Source of the DNA: an uncultured Lactobacillus sp.
GTDB lineage: Bacteria > Bacillota > Bacilli > Lactobacillales > Lactobacillaceae
Direction: 5' to 3'
Assembly: GCA_937874695.1 (NCBI GenBank)
Contig: CALNAJ010000028.1
Coordinates: forward strand, 62,001 to 126,000
Length of the DNA stretch: 64,000 nucleotides
Of the stretch, positions 1 to 7,620 are shown piece by piece. Both the position numbers and the translations under genes were made by a program. Position 1 is the stretch's first letter. Every line of letters begins with the position of its first letter. The notes under the pieces are model-generated. The model did no database searches. It worked only from the letters and a program-made list of their open reading frames with translations, and was not told the origin of the DNA.

Positions 1-208
1 GTGGCGAAACCAGCGCAATCACGAAGAAGGTCACGGCGTAGGTTACCCCACTGTACATGGTCAGCTGTCCCTTGGTAAAGGTTCCCAGGTCATCAACATA
101 CAACGATAAAAATGGCATGACTTCACTAAATCCCATGCCCGCAATAAAAGTCCCCAACCATAAAACGGCTAAGTTTCGCCGCCATTGTTCAGGTTTTCGT
201 GTGCCCAC
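1..208 (-). CDS. MFS drug exporter, N-terminal part (runs off left edge)
   Basis: The reverse strand from 208 to the window edge encodes about 69 residues beginning VGTRKPEQWRRNLAVLW, followed by a first membrane helix with GxGFSEVMPFLSLYV and a second helix with YAVTFFVIALVSP. This resembles the start of MdtG/PmrA/YttB-type 12-helix multidrug exporters of the major facilitator superfamily. I chose the GTG at 206-208 because an AGAGG sits about ten bases upstream; the ATG nearby is in another frame that stops quickly. The rest of the protein lies outside the window, so the substrate cannot be judged. It is transcribed away from the alcohol dehydrogenase gene. Confidence 0.75.
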   Translation of the reverse strand, partial: MGTRKPEQWRRNLAVLWLGTFIAGMGFSEVMPFLSLYVDDLGTFTKGQLTMYSGVTYAVTFFVIALVSP

Positions 209-326
209 GACGTCATCGCCTCTTAACTTTTCTAAAAATGCATTAACTACCAGTGTAGCATAAAACCCGTTATACCGCCGTTATATTGACCTCCAAAAAT
301 TTTTGTAAATTTTTTTAATAAAAGGG

Positions 327-355
327 TTGGAATTTTGATGGTTTTGTTTCATAAT
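327..355 (+). promoter_or_regulatory. Promoter candidate for the alcohol dehydrogenase gene
   Basis: TTGGAA at 327-332 and CATAAT at 350-355 are separated by exactly 17 bases, a good sigma-A promoter. It implies a leader of about 130 nt before the start codon at 493. A second TATAAT lies at 384-389, next to a small inverted repeat (GTGACGTAGTTCAC), but has no well-spaced -35 box. Confidence 0.5.
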
Positions 356-492
356 AGGTGACAAGCATGTGACGTAGTTCACTTATAATTTTGTTGATAG
401 TCCTTTCAAACCTCACTTGCCTTTAATTTTAGTCAGTTGAGAATCAACAGAACACATGACGCAGATCACACAAATATTTGGAGGTAATACAC

Positions 493-1251
493 ATGGCTCA
501 TCGTTTAGATGGAAAAGTTGCAATCGTTACTGGTGGTACTCTCGGAATTGGTTTGGCTGTTGCCGACAAGTTCGTTGAAGAAGGCGGTAAGGTTATGATC
601 ACTGGACGTCACAGTGACGTCGGTGAAAAAGCTGCTAAGAGCATTGGTGGCCCAGATGTTATCCAATTCTTCCAACACGATGCTACTGACGAAGCCGGCT
701 GGTTAGCATTATTCGATGCTACTGAAAAAGCCTTTGGCCCAGTTACGACAATCGTTAACAACGCCGGTATGGCCGTTAACAAGAGTGTTGAAAACACGAC
801 GACTGAAGAATGGAAGAAGCAATTAGCCGTTAACTTGGATGGTGTCTTCTACGGTACCCGTTTAGGTATCCAACGGATGAAGAACAAGAACCTCGGCGCT
901 TCAATCATCAACATTTCTTCTATCGAAGGCCTTGTTGGTGACCCTAACTTAGGTGCTTACAACGCATCTAAGGGTGCCGTTCGGATCATGTCCAAGTCAG
1001 CTGCCGTTGACTGTGCTTTGAAGGACTACGACGTTCGTGTTAACACTGTTCACCCAGGTTACATCAAGACGCCATTGGTTGACGATCTTCCTGGTGCTGA
1101 AGCAGCTATGTCAGAACGTACGAAGACCCCAATGGGCCACATCGGTGAACCTAACGATATCGCCTGGATCTGTGTTTACTTAGCTTCTAACGAATCTAAG
1201 TTCGCTACTGGTGCAGAATTCGTTGTTGATGGTGGTTACACCGCTCAATAA
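493..1251 (+). CDS. adh: R-specific alcohol dehydrogenase (SDR family)
   Basis: A 252-residue short-chain dehydrogenase that reduces ketones to (R)-alcohols with NADPH in the cytoplasm. It is recognisable along its whole length as an orthologue of the L. brevis R-ADH. The Rossmann motif TGGTLGIG is at residues 13-20, the catalytic tetrad is Asn114, Ser143, Tyr156 and Lys160, and the protein ends in GGYTAQ, whose terminal Gln binds the structural magnesium in the known enzyme. Gly38-Arg39 after the second strand match the NADPH-preferring wild type. The start is the ATG at 493, eight bases after GGAGG; an ATG five codons earlier lacks a ribosome site. It is a single-gene unit followed by a strong terminator. 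Confidence 0.96.
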   Translation: MAHRLDGKVAIVTGGTLGIGLAVADKFVEEGGKVMITGRHSDVGEKAAKSIGGPDVIQFFQHDATDEAGWLALFDATEKAFGPVTTIVNNAGMAVNKSVENTTTEEWKKQLAVNLDGVFYGTRLGIQRMKNKNLGASIINISSIEGLVGDPNLGAYNASKGAVRIMSKSAAVDCALKDYDVRVNTVHPGYIKTPLVDDLPGAEAAMSERTKTPMGHIGEPNDIAWICVYLASNESKFATGAEFVVDGGYTAQ

Positions 1252-1310
1252 AGATTAATCTCATTAAAAATGAAAGAATCTGGGTCAACAGTCCCTGAAT
1301 TCCAGTAATT

Positions 1311-1359
1311 AAAAATTGATCTTAGAAATCACAAAACGATTTCTAGGATCAATTTTTTT
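1311..1359. terminator. Bidirectional terminator after adh
   Basis: A long stem pairs AAAAATTGATCTTAGAAATC with its near-complement ending in seven T residues at about 1352-1359. A-rich and T-rich flanks on both sides would allow it to stop transcription from either direction. Confidence 0.85.
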
Positions 1360-1364
1360 GTTGT

Positions 1365-1407
1365 TTCTATCTGACTGCCATTCCCCCCCATTCCGTTCAC
1401 GATAGAA
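1365..1407 (+). other. Hairpin with C7 loop
   Basis: TTCTATC (1365-1371) pairs perfectly with GATAGAA (1401-1407) and encloses a 29-base loop containing seven consecutive C residues at 1383-1389. Similar C-rich-loop hairpins occur at 22935, 24491 and 31863. It lies directly behind the adh terminator. No function is known. Confidence 0.4.
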
Positions 1408-1420
1408 TCAATTTTAGCAA

Positions 1421-1849
1421 TTACAACTTATTCTCGTCCATTTCCAGTAAACTTTTGCGATGGATAATGGCTTTGATTAAGCGTTTACGCTTTTGATCCA
1501 TACTCTCTTTTTTTGCAACCTTTCTGAGCTTTCTAGAATAGCTGAAATCTAGTGTTTGAAAAATTTTATACAGATCTTGCAAATCTTTGGATTCTAGCAT
1601 GTGATTAACATGAGGCGTTTTCAAAATCTGTTGAACTGTTTTTTGATATAAGCAAATCGAAATCAGTCTTAAAAGGACTATGCTACTAACCAATGATGCT
1701 AGCCAAACCCAAGCTAGCAATAAGATCGCAACTGCAAACTCTAAGGGTGTTTCATTCATTGATAAGTTAATATACCATTCTACACCGATGATTGCTGTAG
1801 GCACGACCGCCATACAACTAGCTAGAATTCGAAATTTAAGATCGTACAA
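1421..1849 (-). CDS. Small membrane protein of unknown function
   Basis: A 142-residue protein with two hydrophobic stretches (about residues 7-27 and 36-68) followed by a strongly basic cytoplasmic tail of about 70 residues rich in Lys and Arg. I do not recognise the family. The start is uncertain: a TTG at 1849 directly follows an in-frame stop and has AGAGAGG about 13 bases upstream, while Met13 has no obvious ribosome site. The gene is AT-rich compared with its neighbours and sits just downstream of a decayed gene on the same strand, so it may be the surviving member of a degraded accessory operon. Confidence 0.5.
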   Translation of the reverse strand: MYDLKFRILASCMAVVPTAIIGVEWYINLSMNETPLEFAVAILLLAWVWLASLVSSIVLLRLISICLYQKTVQQILKTPHVNHMLESKDLQDLYKIFQTLDFSYSRKLRKVAKKESMDQKRKRLIKAIIHRKSLLEMDENKL

Positions 1850-1872
1850 TTACAAACACTTACCTCTCTATT

Positions 1873-2400
1873 TTAAATAATAGTGACCATCCCAAAGTTT
1901 TCAGTTACTTGAAACTTATTGACTTCAGTGTGCTCACGTTCAATATGCAACGTGGCGCCAGAACCACCGACCGTATCAATCTAGATAGACCCAATTCTTA
2001 ATCTTTACAGAAATTTCACCTAATATTTGGTCTAACCCATTAAATGAGAATGCCTTATTTTCTGCCAAAACTTTTTAATTCCATCCAAATTATTGTTTAT
2101 CTTACCATCCTTAACCGTATACACCATAATCCTATCACTTAAAAGCACAGAACTCGAGGTGCCAACTTCTAATTTCCAGGTGACATCAACAGCAGGTGAT
2201 TCAAAGGTATACGTAGCGGCAGTTGTTGAAACTTAAAATTCTGGAATTGCTTTCAAAAACGCTAAGTTATCATGGTAGTATCCTAAATCAGTATTAGCGG
2301 CTTCAATTGTATTTTTCTGCAAGTCATTGGTAAATGAGATTTGCGGAAATACCGCTTCAACATCATTTAAGGCTAGATACAACCAGGAGCTTGAATGGAC
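1873..2400 (-). pseudogene. Decayed gene, several frame breaks
   Basis: Read on the reverse strand, this region gives long coherent protein stretches interrupted by disabling changes. From the 5' side: a segment containing WLYLALNDVEAVFPQISF and running to LAFLKAIPEF; an in-frame TAA at about 2236; a segment with TYTFESPAVDVTWKLEVG and LLSDRIMVYTVKDGKINN; a frame shift near 2065-2075; a segment FSFNGLDQILGEISVKIKN; another shift near 1980; and a tail ending NFGMVTII before the TAA at 1873-1875. No start codon or ribosome site remains at the 5' end, which abuts a terminator hairpin. I do not recognise the family; the tail suggests a soluble or exported domain of about 170 residues. Confidence 0.65.
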
Positions 2401-2449
2401 AAAAACAGGAAGAAAATTCTCAAGAACCGAGAATTTTCTTCCTGTTTTT
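2401..2449. terminator. Perfect 21-bp inverted repeat, terminator
   Basis: Bases 2401-2421 are the exact reverse complement of 2429-2449, with a 7-base loop. Both ends carry an A/T run, so it can terminate either strand. It lies about 140 bases downstream of the TauE-DUF1634 operon on the reverse strand, the most likely transcript it ends, and also separates that operon from the decayed gene beyond it. Confidence 0.8.
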
Positions 2450-2590
2450 CTATAGAGAACGAGTTACGTCCCCGTCCTTTTTTCATGCTTGCGTCCCCAA
2501 ACTTATTCGTGGTTAAAACGAAAGACTCTGTCATTTTGCGAAAAGATGAGACCAATTCCGTGAAATTTACATTAGTAATGAGTATAGGGC

Positions 2591-2971
2591 CTATTTCCCA
2601 GTCAACCCGATAGCCAATGCGATCATCAGGATAATTAGAACCGCTGTGGTAATCACCACGTAAAGATGGTCACGTTCCTTGTAAAAGGCATAAATGGACA
2701 CTACGACCCGTAAGACTGGCGTCAGGATTAGGCAGTACATCCCCAACATCATGATGGCATATGACTTTAGCTGCCAACTGCCGACCAGAATGGCGACCAT
2801 CGTTAACGGTACCGTGTGCCCCGCATATCCGGAATCACCGGTCGCCAGGAGAATCACTAAACCAATCCCCATCACGATGGCGGAGAAGACGACCCCAATT
2901 TGCAGAATCCGACCAATAATCGTTTCGACCTGTGCCATTTCCGTTGCGGTTGCGCTCTGTTTTTCTTGCAT
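2591..2971 (-). CDS. DUF1634 membrane protein
   Basis: A 126-residue integral membrane protein with three predicted helices (about residues 22-45, 52-80 and 98-122). Its length and its place directly behind a TauE/SafE gene fit the DUF1634 family, which habitually accompanies TauE-type permeases. Its ATG overlaps the stop of the upstream gene by one base (TAATG at 2969-2973), so translation is coupled. By inference it is an accessory subunit of the permease; no catalytic residues are evident. Confidence 0.8.
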   Translation of the reverse strand: MQEKQSATATEMAQVETIIGRILQIGVVFSAIVMGIGLVILLATGDSGYAGHTVPLTMVAILVGSWQLKSYAIMMLGMYCLILTPVLRVVVSIYAFYKERDHLYVVITTAVLIILMIALAIGLTGK

Positions 2972-3816
2972 TAGAAGTGAACCCCCAATCCTTTACCCAA
3001 CATCTGAATCCCAATGTATAAAATGATGGGGATAAAGACAATCCGAATCCACCGTGCCGGCAGCACTTGCATGATCCGCGAGCCAATCACGGCACCACCC
3101 AGGATACCAAGCGCCATGGGCACCGCGATACCGGGCAAGATGGAGCCGTTGAAGAAGTACACCGTGGCACTAGCGGCCGCCGTGACCCCCATCATCAGAT
3201 TCGATGTGGAACTGGATGGTTTGAGGGGCATCTTCATGAAGGTGTCCATCGCCATGACTTTGAAGGCCCCGGAGCCGATACCCAACAGGCCACTGGCCAC
3301 ACCGGCACCAAACATCACAGAGAATCCAGCTGGAACGTTTTCAACTTGATAATCGATGTTCTTCATCTCGGCCTTGTCATAATAGCTCCCGTTGAGCTTG
3401 AGCTTGCTGGCAATCTTATCAGGCTCAACCCGTTGGAGAACTTCCTGGCCCCGTCGCAACTTACGATACATGTTCCACCCAGAAAAGACCAGCAGGCACC
3501 CGAATAACAGATACAGGTACTTCGGATCCAGGACCCCCGTTAACAGGGCCCCGACAATCGCGCCGATGGTGGTTGCGATTTCCAGGAACATGGCGACCCG
3601 TAAGTTCAGGACGTTGTCGCGCAAATAAGCGATGGTCGAGCCCGAACTCGTGGCAATCACGGCAATGATGCTAGCACCGATCGCGTATTTAATATTCAAC
3701 CCCATTCCCAGGGTCAGAATTGGCGTAATGATCATCCCGCCACCGATACCCAGAATAGCTCCGGCAATTCCGGCGAAGATGCCCACCCCAATCATGATTA
3801 AGGCTGTTTGAATCAT
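2971..3816 (-). CDS. TauE/SafE family anion exporter
   Basis: A 281-residue permease of the TauE/SafE family, whose members export sulfite, sulfoacetate or related anions. The N-terminal helix carries the family's glycine signature (GIAGAILGIGGGMIITPILT), and a second copy of the motif (GVASGLLGIGSGAFKV) opens the second half, reflecting the internal duplication typical of these proteins. About eight helices are visible, with a hydrophilic loop near residues 125-165. I chose the ATG at 3816 because AGGAGG lies eight bases upstream. It is first in a two-gene unit with the DUF1634 gene. The substrate is not evident from sequence. Confidence 0.85.
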   Translation of the reverse strand: MIQTALIMIGVGIFAGIAGAILGIGGGMIITPILTLGMGLNIKYAIGASIIAVIATSSGSTIAYLRDNVLNLRVAMFLEIATTIGAIVGALLTGVLDPKYLYLLFGCLLVFSGWNMYRKLRRGQEVLQRVEPDKIASKLKLNGSYYDKAEMKNIDYQVENVPAGFSVMFGAGVASGLLGIGSGAFKVMAMDTFMKMPLKPSSSTSNLMMGVTAAASATVYFFNGSILPGIAVPMALGILGGAVIGSRIMQVLPARWIRIVFIPIILYIGIQMLGKGLGVHF

Positions 3817-4110
3817 TTTTGTTTCCTCCTCACGAATCAATCTACGTCATTGATTATCAGCTTTTCGTTAGCCCAGGGCAAGCTGAATCGAACGAAATTG
3901 CATCCGAGTACGTTCTTTTACTCACAATCCGGCCGACCCACGACTATCCGCGTGATTAAGCGTCCTAGCAGATGCCTCGGATTTCTTAATCAGCCCATTT
4001 ACATCTCCTTCGTGTTTATCTACACAAAGTGTTAATTCTCGTTCTTCAACAATTGCCTCTTCATTGCTCCCTGGAAAAGGCTAGTCTACCGCCCCAGGAA
4101 CCGATTACAA
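3817..4110. other. Intergenic leader region, no known riboswitch seen
   Basis: This 294-base stretch lies upstream of the TauE gene. On the reverse strand it can form several local hairpins, for example TGATTAAG/CTTAATCA (3953-3960 with 3985-3992) and GAGTA/TACTC (3906-3922). It also holds an open stretch of about 55 codons without a good start. I find no T-box, SAM or other riboswitch core. Confidence 0.3.
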
Positions 4111-4111
4111 C

Positions 4112-4149
4112 GACAAAAGACCCTGCCATACGTTAAAAATATGGCAGAG
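4112..4149 (-). terminator. Terminator after the LysR gene
   Basis: CTGCCATA (4123-4130) and TATGGCAG (4140-4147) form the stem. Read on the reverse strand it is followed by a T-containing tract at 4112-4119. It lies 27 bases past the stop codon of the LysR gene. Confidence 0.7.
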
Positions 4150-4175
4150 CCCTCAAATTTGTATTTCACATATAT

Positions 4176-5033
4176 TTAATAGCTATCGATGAATCGCTGT
4201 AAAAGCGGACTAGGCGTAATCGTCGCGGGCCAGACCAGCTTCAGCGTCGTCCGCCATGGTTGATAACGAATCGGCCGAATGTTGGTCGCCACGCCACTCG
4301 TTTCCTCCGCCACCGTTTGTGGGACCACGGCCACACCCATCCGGGCATCGGCCCATTGCACAGCGGTTCGGGCGTCATCACAGGTACAAGCGATGAAGGG
4401 CTGCATCCCCTTTTCATCGAAGGTCGTCTGAAAGAGCTGCTCAAACCGGCGGTAAATAATCAATGGCACCTCGGCTAGGTCTTCGACACGCAACGTGGCT
4501 CCGGTAAAGTGATCATACTTGTGAGGCACCACCGCAACCATACTCTCCGTCGCGAGTTCTTTGCTGACCAGTCCGGGAGCCGAGAACGGGGTCCGCACAA
4601 TGGCTACATCGATCAGATGCTTCTCCAGCCGGTCGATCAAGCCATAGGTATTGTCCTCAAACAGGCGAATCTGCACCTTAGGATAGTGACGCGTCAACGT
4701 CCGAAGTTTCGCGTTGGGCGTGGCGCCAATTGAAGAAGATACGACCCCAACCGACAGTACTCCCGCCAGTCCTTGACCCAAGGACCGCACCTGGCTGTCG
4801 GCCCGTTCACGTAGGTCGACCAATTGCCGGGCATAGTCTTGAAGCAAGCGGCCCGCCGGTGTGAGGGTGACCCCGTTCGCTGAACGGTTGAGCAACGGCA
4901 CCCCTAAGTCACTTTCCAATTGCTTAATCTGATAGCTCAGCGGCGGTTGCGCCATGTGCAAATGATGAGCGGCCGCCGTTATTTGACCGGCATCAGCCAC
5001 CGCTAAAAAATATTCCAATTGGCGAAAATTCAT
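4176..5033 (-). CDS. LysR-family transcriptional regulator
   Basis: A 285-residue regulator with the LysR winged helix-turn-helix at residues 1-60 (MNFRQLEYFLAVADAGQITA, then AQPPLSYQIKQLESDLGVPL), a linker helix, and a periplasmic-binding-protein-like effector domain from about residue 90. The ATG at 5033 is preceded by GGAGG at eight bases, so the upstream in-frame codons are not used. It lies between the DUF915 hydrolase gene upstream and the TauE/DUF1634 pair downstream, all on one strand, and could control either. The effector is unknown. Confidence 0.88.
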   Translation of the reverse strand: MNFRQLEYFLAVADAGQITAAAHHLHMAQPPLSYQIKQLESDLGVPLLNRSANGVTLTPAGRLLQDYARQLVDLRERADSQVRSLGQGLAGVLSVGVVSSSIGATPNAKLRTLTRHYPKVQIRLFEDNTYGLIDRLEKHLIDVAIVRTPFSAPGLVSKELATESMVAVVPHKYDHFTGATLRVEDLAEVPLIIYRRFEQLFQTTFDEKGMQPFIACTCDDARTAVQWADARMGVAVVPQTVAEETSGVATNIRPIRYQPWRTTLKLVWPATITPSPLLQRFIDSY

Positions 5034-5076
5034 ACTTAGGGCCTCCCGCAACTCGTTTCTTTCATTATATCAGAGA

Positions 5077-5967
5077 TCAGGGAAGTCCCATTTCATCGGC
5101 TTCTTTACTCTGGGAGCGCTTAGTCGTCGGCACACGATCCTTGCTTGGCAAAGTTTCCTTCAGAAGGTACTGCCGGATCAGCAAGACAATCTGTTTATTC
5201 TGCGGCAAGTCCGAGTGCGTTGTGTCGTCCCCGGTCACCGTAATTTGCGTATAGTGGGCCACTTGATTCTGGAAGACGTACTTCCCCTGGTTCACGCTGT
5301 TGGCGGGCACCGTACCATCACTGGAATAATTCTCGGTCCCGGCCACGGAATACACCGTCAGTTTCTTAGGCAGTTTGGACCGTCCTTTGATGAGCTCACG
5401 TAAAATTGCTGTTTGTTTGGTCGTACTATCGGATTCCATATTGTACGGCGTGGCAATCGTCATCAATCGATCCGGCGTCACGTGTTTGGTCTGGGCTAAA
5501 TATTTCTCCGTAAAGAGGCTCAGGATCAATCCCCCATTCGAATGCCCCAGCATGGAAAAGTGATTAAAGTGGTACGTTTTGACTAAATCCTTAAAGGCCA
5601 GATTCAGCCACTTCGCCTGTTTATTGATATTGGCATAACCATCCCGATTATTTTCAAACGCAATCACGATAAATGGATGATTATCCCCCTGGCGAATATT
5701 ACCGGTGTAGCTGATTGCGCCACTCTCCGCGACCTTAACTTTCAGGACACTGTGGGATTTCTTCGTTTCCTTACGCAACTGCGTAATCAACGTGTCAAAG
5801 CGATTCTGACTGGCACTGGAACCTGGTACCATAATCGTGGGAGCCAACGGTGTCTTATAACTTGATTTATATTTAGTGACCCGCTGCTTCAACCACACCT
5901 GACTGGGGATGAAGACAGCCAGAATGACCACAATCAGCAACGCCCACCGCCACCAACTACGCCGCAT
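5077..5967 (-). CDS. DUF915 alpha/beta hydrolase, membrane anchored
   Basis: A 296-residue protein with one N-terminal membrane anchor (about residues 7-25) and an extracytoplasmic alpha/beta-hydrolase domain of the DUF915 type common in lactobacilli. Visible landmarks are the oxyanion-region motif TIMVPGSSASQNRF, the nucleophile elbow GHSNGG, an acidic residue in SSDGTVP and a late His in THSDLP, together giving a plausible Ser-Asp-His triad. The start is the ATG at 5967, eight bases after AAGGGGG; a GTG three codons earlier is too close to that site. It overlaps the upstream PTS IIC gene by 11 bases, so the two are translated together. The substrate is unknown. Confidence 0.8.
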   Translation of the reverse strand: MRRSWWRWALLIVVILAVFIPSQVWLKQRVTKYKSSYKTPLAPTIMVPGSSASQNRFDTLITQLRKETKKSHSVLKVKVAESGAISYTGNIRQGDNHPFIVIAFENNRDGYANINKQAKWLNLAFKDLVKTYHFNHFSMLGHSNGGLILSLFTEKYLAQTKHVTPDRLMTIATPYNMESDSTTKQTAILRELIKGRSKLPKKLTVYSVAGTENYSSDGTVPANSVNQGKYVFQNQVAHYTQITVTGDDTTHSDLPQNKQIVLLIRQYLLKETLPSKDRVPTTKRSQSKEADEMGLP

Positions 5968-7258
5968 GGTCCGCACCCCCTTCCGTATTGAGCAACCGCA
6001 CGAACGGTAAATAAATCAAAACGGATATCGTGAGACACAGCCCACTCAAAAGCAAGGCGCGCCAATCACCACCCGTTCCCAGATAGGCCACGAGTGGACC
6101 TGGCGTGGTCCGTGGCACGGGGTACACGATTGGTGGGACCAACTTCAACGTAATCGCCGTCCATGCCAGCACTATGTTCACGGCCGGAGCTAGGACAAAT
6201 GGCACTAGCAGGATGGGATTGAATAGCACGGGCAGCCCTAGTAATGTCGATTCATTTAAATTCACGAGATTTGGCAGGACCGTCTGCGTGGCAACACGCC
6301 GATAACTTGCCTGTCGCGAACCGATCCAAATTGCAATTAGTAGTGCCAGAGTCATCCCCGCGCCGCCGAAGTTGGCGTAAGCATCCCCTAGAGTATGTAA
6401 GGTAATCGCATGTGGGGCACCCCAACCAGAACCGTGTTGAACCGCATAGGCCAGATTTTGCAACGAGGTCACCGAACTGTTGCCTGCCACATCAATTGGC
6501 CCAATCAGCCCCAGCCACCACAAGCCATTGCTCACAGATGTCACCAACAGAATTCGGAGACCGTTGTGCCCGGGATTTGTATTTAATGTCTGTAAGGCCA
6601 GATACACGAGATCATTAATGCCCCCATCAGTTAGCCAGCTCAAGCCATAGCCAATACCAACCGTCGCGCCTAGAACAATCGTCAGAGACCATGCAACCCG
6701 CCCCGTCCAGGACAACGACGTGTGTCGGTGATGGCGCCACCACGTCGCCAACCCCTGCATGAGATGACTGGCCAGCCACCCAACACCTAATCCTACAAGA
6801 ATCGCTAAGAATATTCCCTGAGGTCCCAGATTGGGCATCCAGAATTGGGCAAGATCGTTGCCATGGCTCGTCTGTCCAAACGTATCATAGTTCACGTTCA
6901 ACGTCAGAAAGGCTAATGCACTCATCAACCCGACAGTCAGCGCATCAGCATGATAAGTTCGTGCCATGTAGTGTCCCGTCGTAAAGGCAATCATGACCGC
7001 CACCAAACCATTGACGACAACGCTGACTGCCTGCAAGATATCGCGCCAAAATTCCAGTCCGGGTAGCCAACTCCCAATATGATAAACCTGAAAAAAGAAG
7101 CCGCTCTTGGACAAACATCCTTGCCCAACAACGTCTATTAACGCCATCACCAAAATAAATGGATAGGCGACTCGCAGTGCTTCATGAATTGCCCGCATCG
7201 CTCGCCATTGATCGACGCGTTGATTAACGCACCACAGTCCCCGAAATAATCTAACCAT
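5957..7258 (-). CDS. PTS sugar permease, EIIC of cellobiose type
   Basis: A 433-residue polytopic membrane protein with about ten hydrophobic segments, resembling the EIIC permeases of the lactose/cellobiose PTS class. A loop with HGSGWGAPHAITLHTLGDAYANFGG and a long hydrophilic turn before GLPVLFNPILLVPFVLAP match the substrate-binding region of that class. The ATG at 7258 follows GGGGGAG. No EIIA or EIIB gene is nearby, so it must borrow general components or act in another way; its translational coupling to a cell-surface hydrolase is unusual. The sugar cannot be named. Confidence 0.75.
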   Translation of the reverse strand: MVRLFRGLWCVNQRVDQWRAMRAIHEALRVAYPFILVMALIDVVGQGCLSKSGFFFQVYHIGSWLPGLEFWRDILQAVSVVVNGLVAVMIAFTTGHYMARTYHADALTVGLMSALAFLTLNVNYDTFGQTSHGNDLAQFWMPNLGPQGIFLAILVGLGVGWLASHLMQGLATWWRHHRHTSLSWTGRVAWSLTIVLGATVGIGYGLSWLTDGGINDLVYLALQTLNTNPGHNGLRILLVTSVSNGLWWLGLIGPIDVAGNSSVTSLQNLAYAVQHGSGWGAPHAITLHTLGDAYANFGGAGMTLALLIAIWIGSRQASYRRVATQTVLPNLVNLNESTLLGLPVLFNPILLVPFVLAPAVNIVLAWTAITLKLVPPIVYPVPRTTPGPLVAYLGTGGDWRALLLSGLCLTISVLIYLPFVRLLNTEGGADHAA

Positions 7259-7440
7259 TCTAACTCCCCCTACTGATGACCTCATTACTTTCATTATACG
7301 GAATTCACTTGAAAGCGACCGTTTAACGTCTTACAAATTTATTTATATTTAACAAGTACTGTGCTTTCAGAAAATGATCAGATTTAGAATCATTATTATC
7401 TCACTATTGTGCATGCTTACATCGCGTGCTACGATAACTA

Positions 7441-7454
7441 TGTAATGGTTTACA
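7441..7454 (+). promoter_or_regulatory. cre-like catabolite site upstream of xylP
   Basis: TGTAATGGTTTACA is a perfect inverted repeat of TGTAA/TTACA and matches the CcpA site pattern except for the central CG, which here is GG. It lies 180 bases before the xylP start. Confidence 0.45.
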
Positions 7455-7530
7455 TCATTTTCACCATGCTAATGGATTCGCTTACTCAGTGTCGTTTTGG
7501 ATAAAATTTCGATCAAAACGGAATTAATTC

Positions 7531-7578
7531 TTGTATGCGTTTTCAAAAGGCGTTAGTATGTTGTGGTAAACAACCAAC
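7531..7578 (+). promoter_or_regulatory. xylPQ promoter with overlapping operator
   Basis: TTGTAT (7531-7536) and TAGTAT (7554-7559) are spaced 17 bases apart. Overlapping the -10 box is an imperfect inverted repeat, GTTAGTATGTT with AACAACCAACC (7552-7578), similar in character to XylR operators upstream of xylose and isoprimeverose genes of Firmicutes. No xylR gene is in the window, so the regulator would be encoded elsewhere. Confidence 0.5.
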
Positions 7579-7620
7579 CAACTTAGGTTGATTGGCAAAC
7601 TATCATATGAGGTGAGAGAA

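Noticed and set aside
2401..2449. An insertion sequence end or MITE
   Set aside because: There is no transposase, no target duplication and no second copy in the window; a terminator explains the perfect stem.
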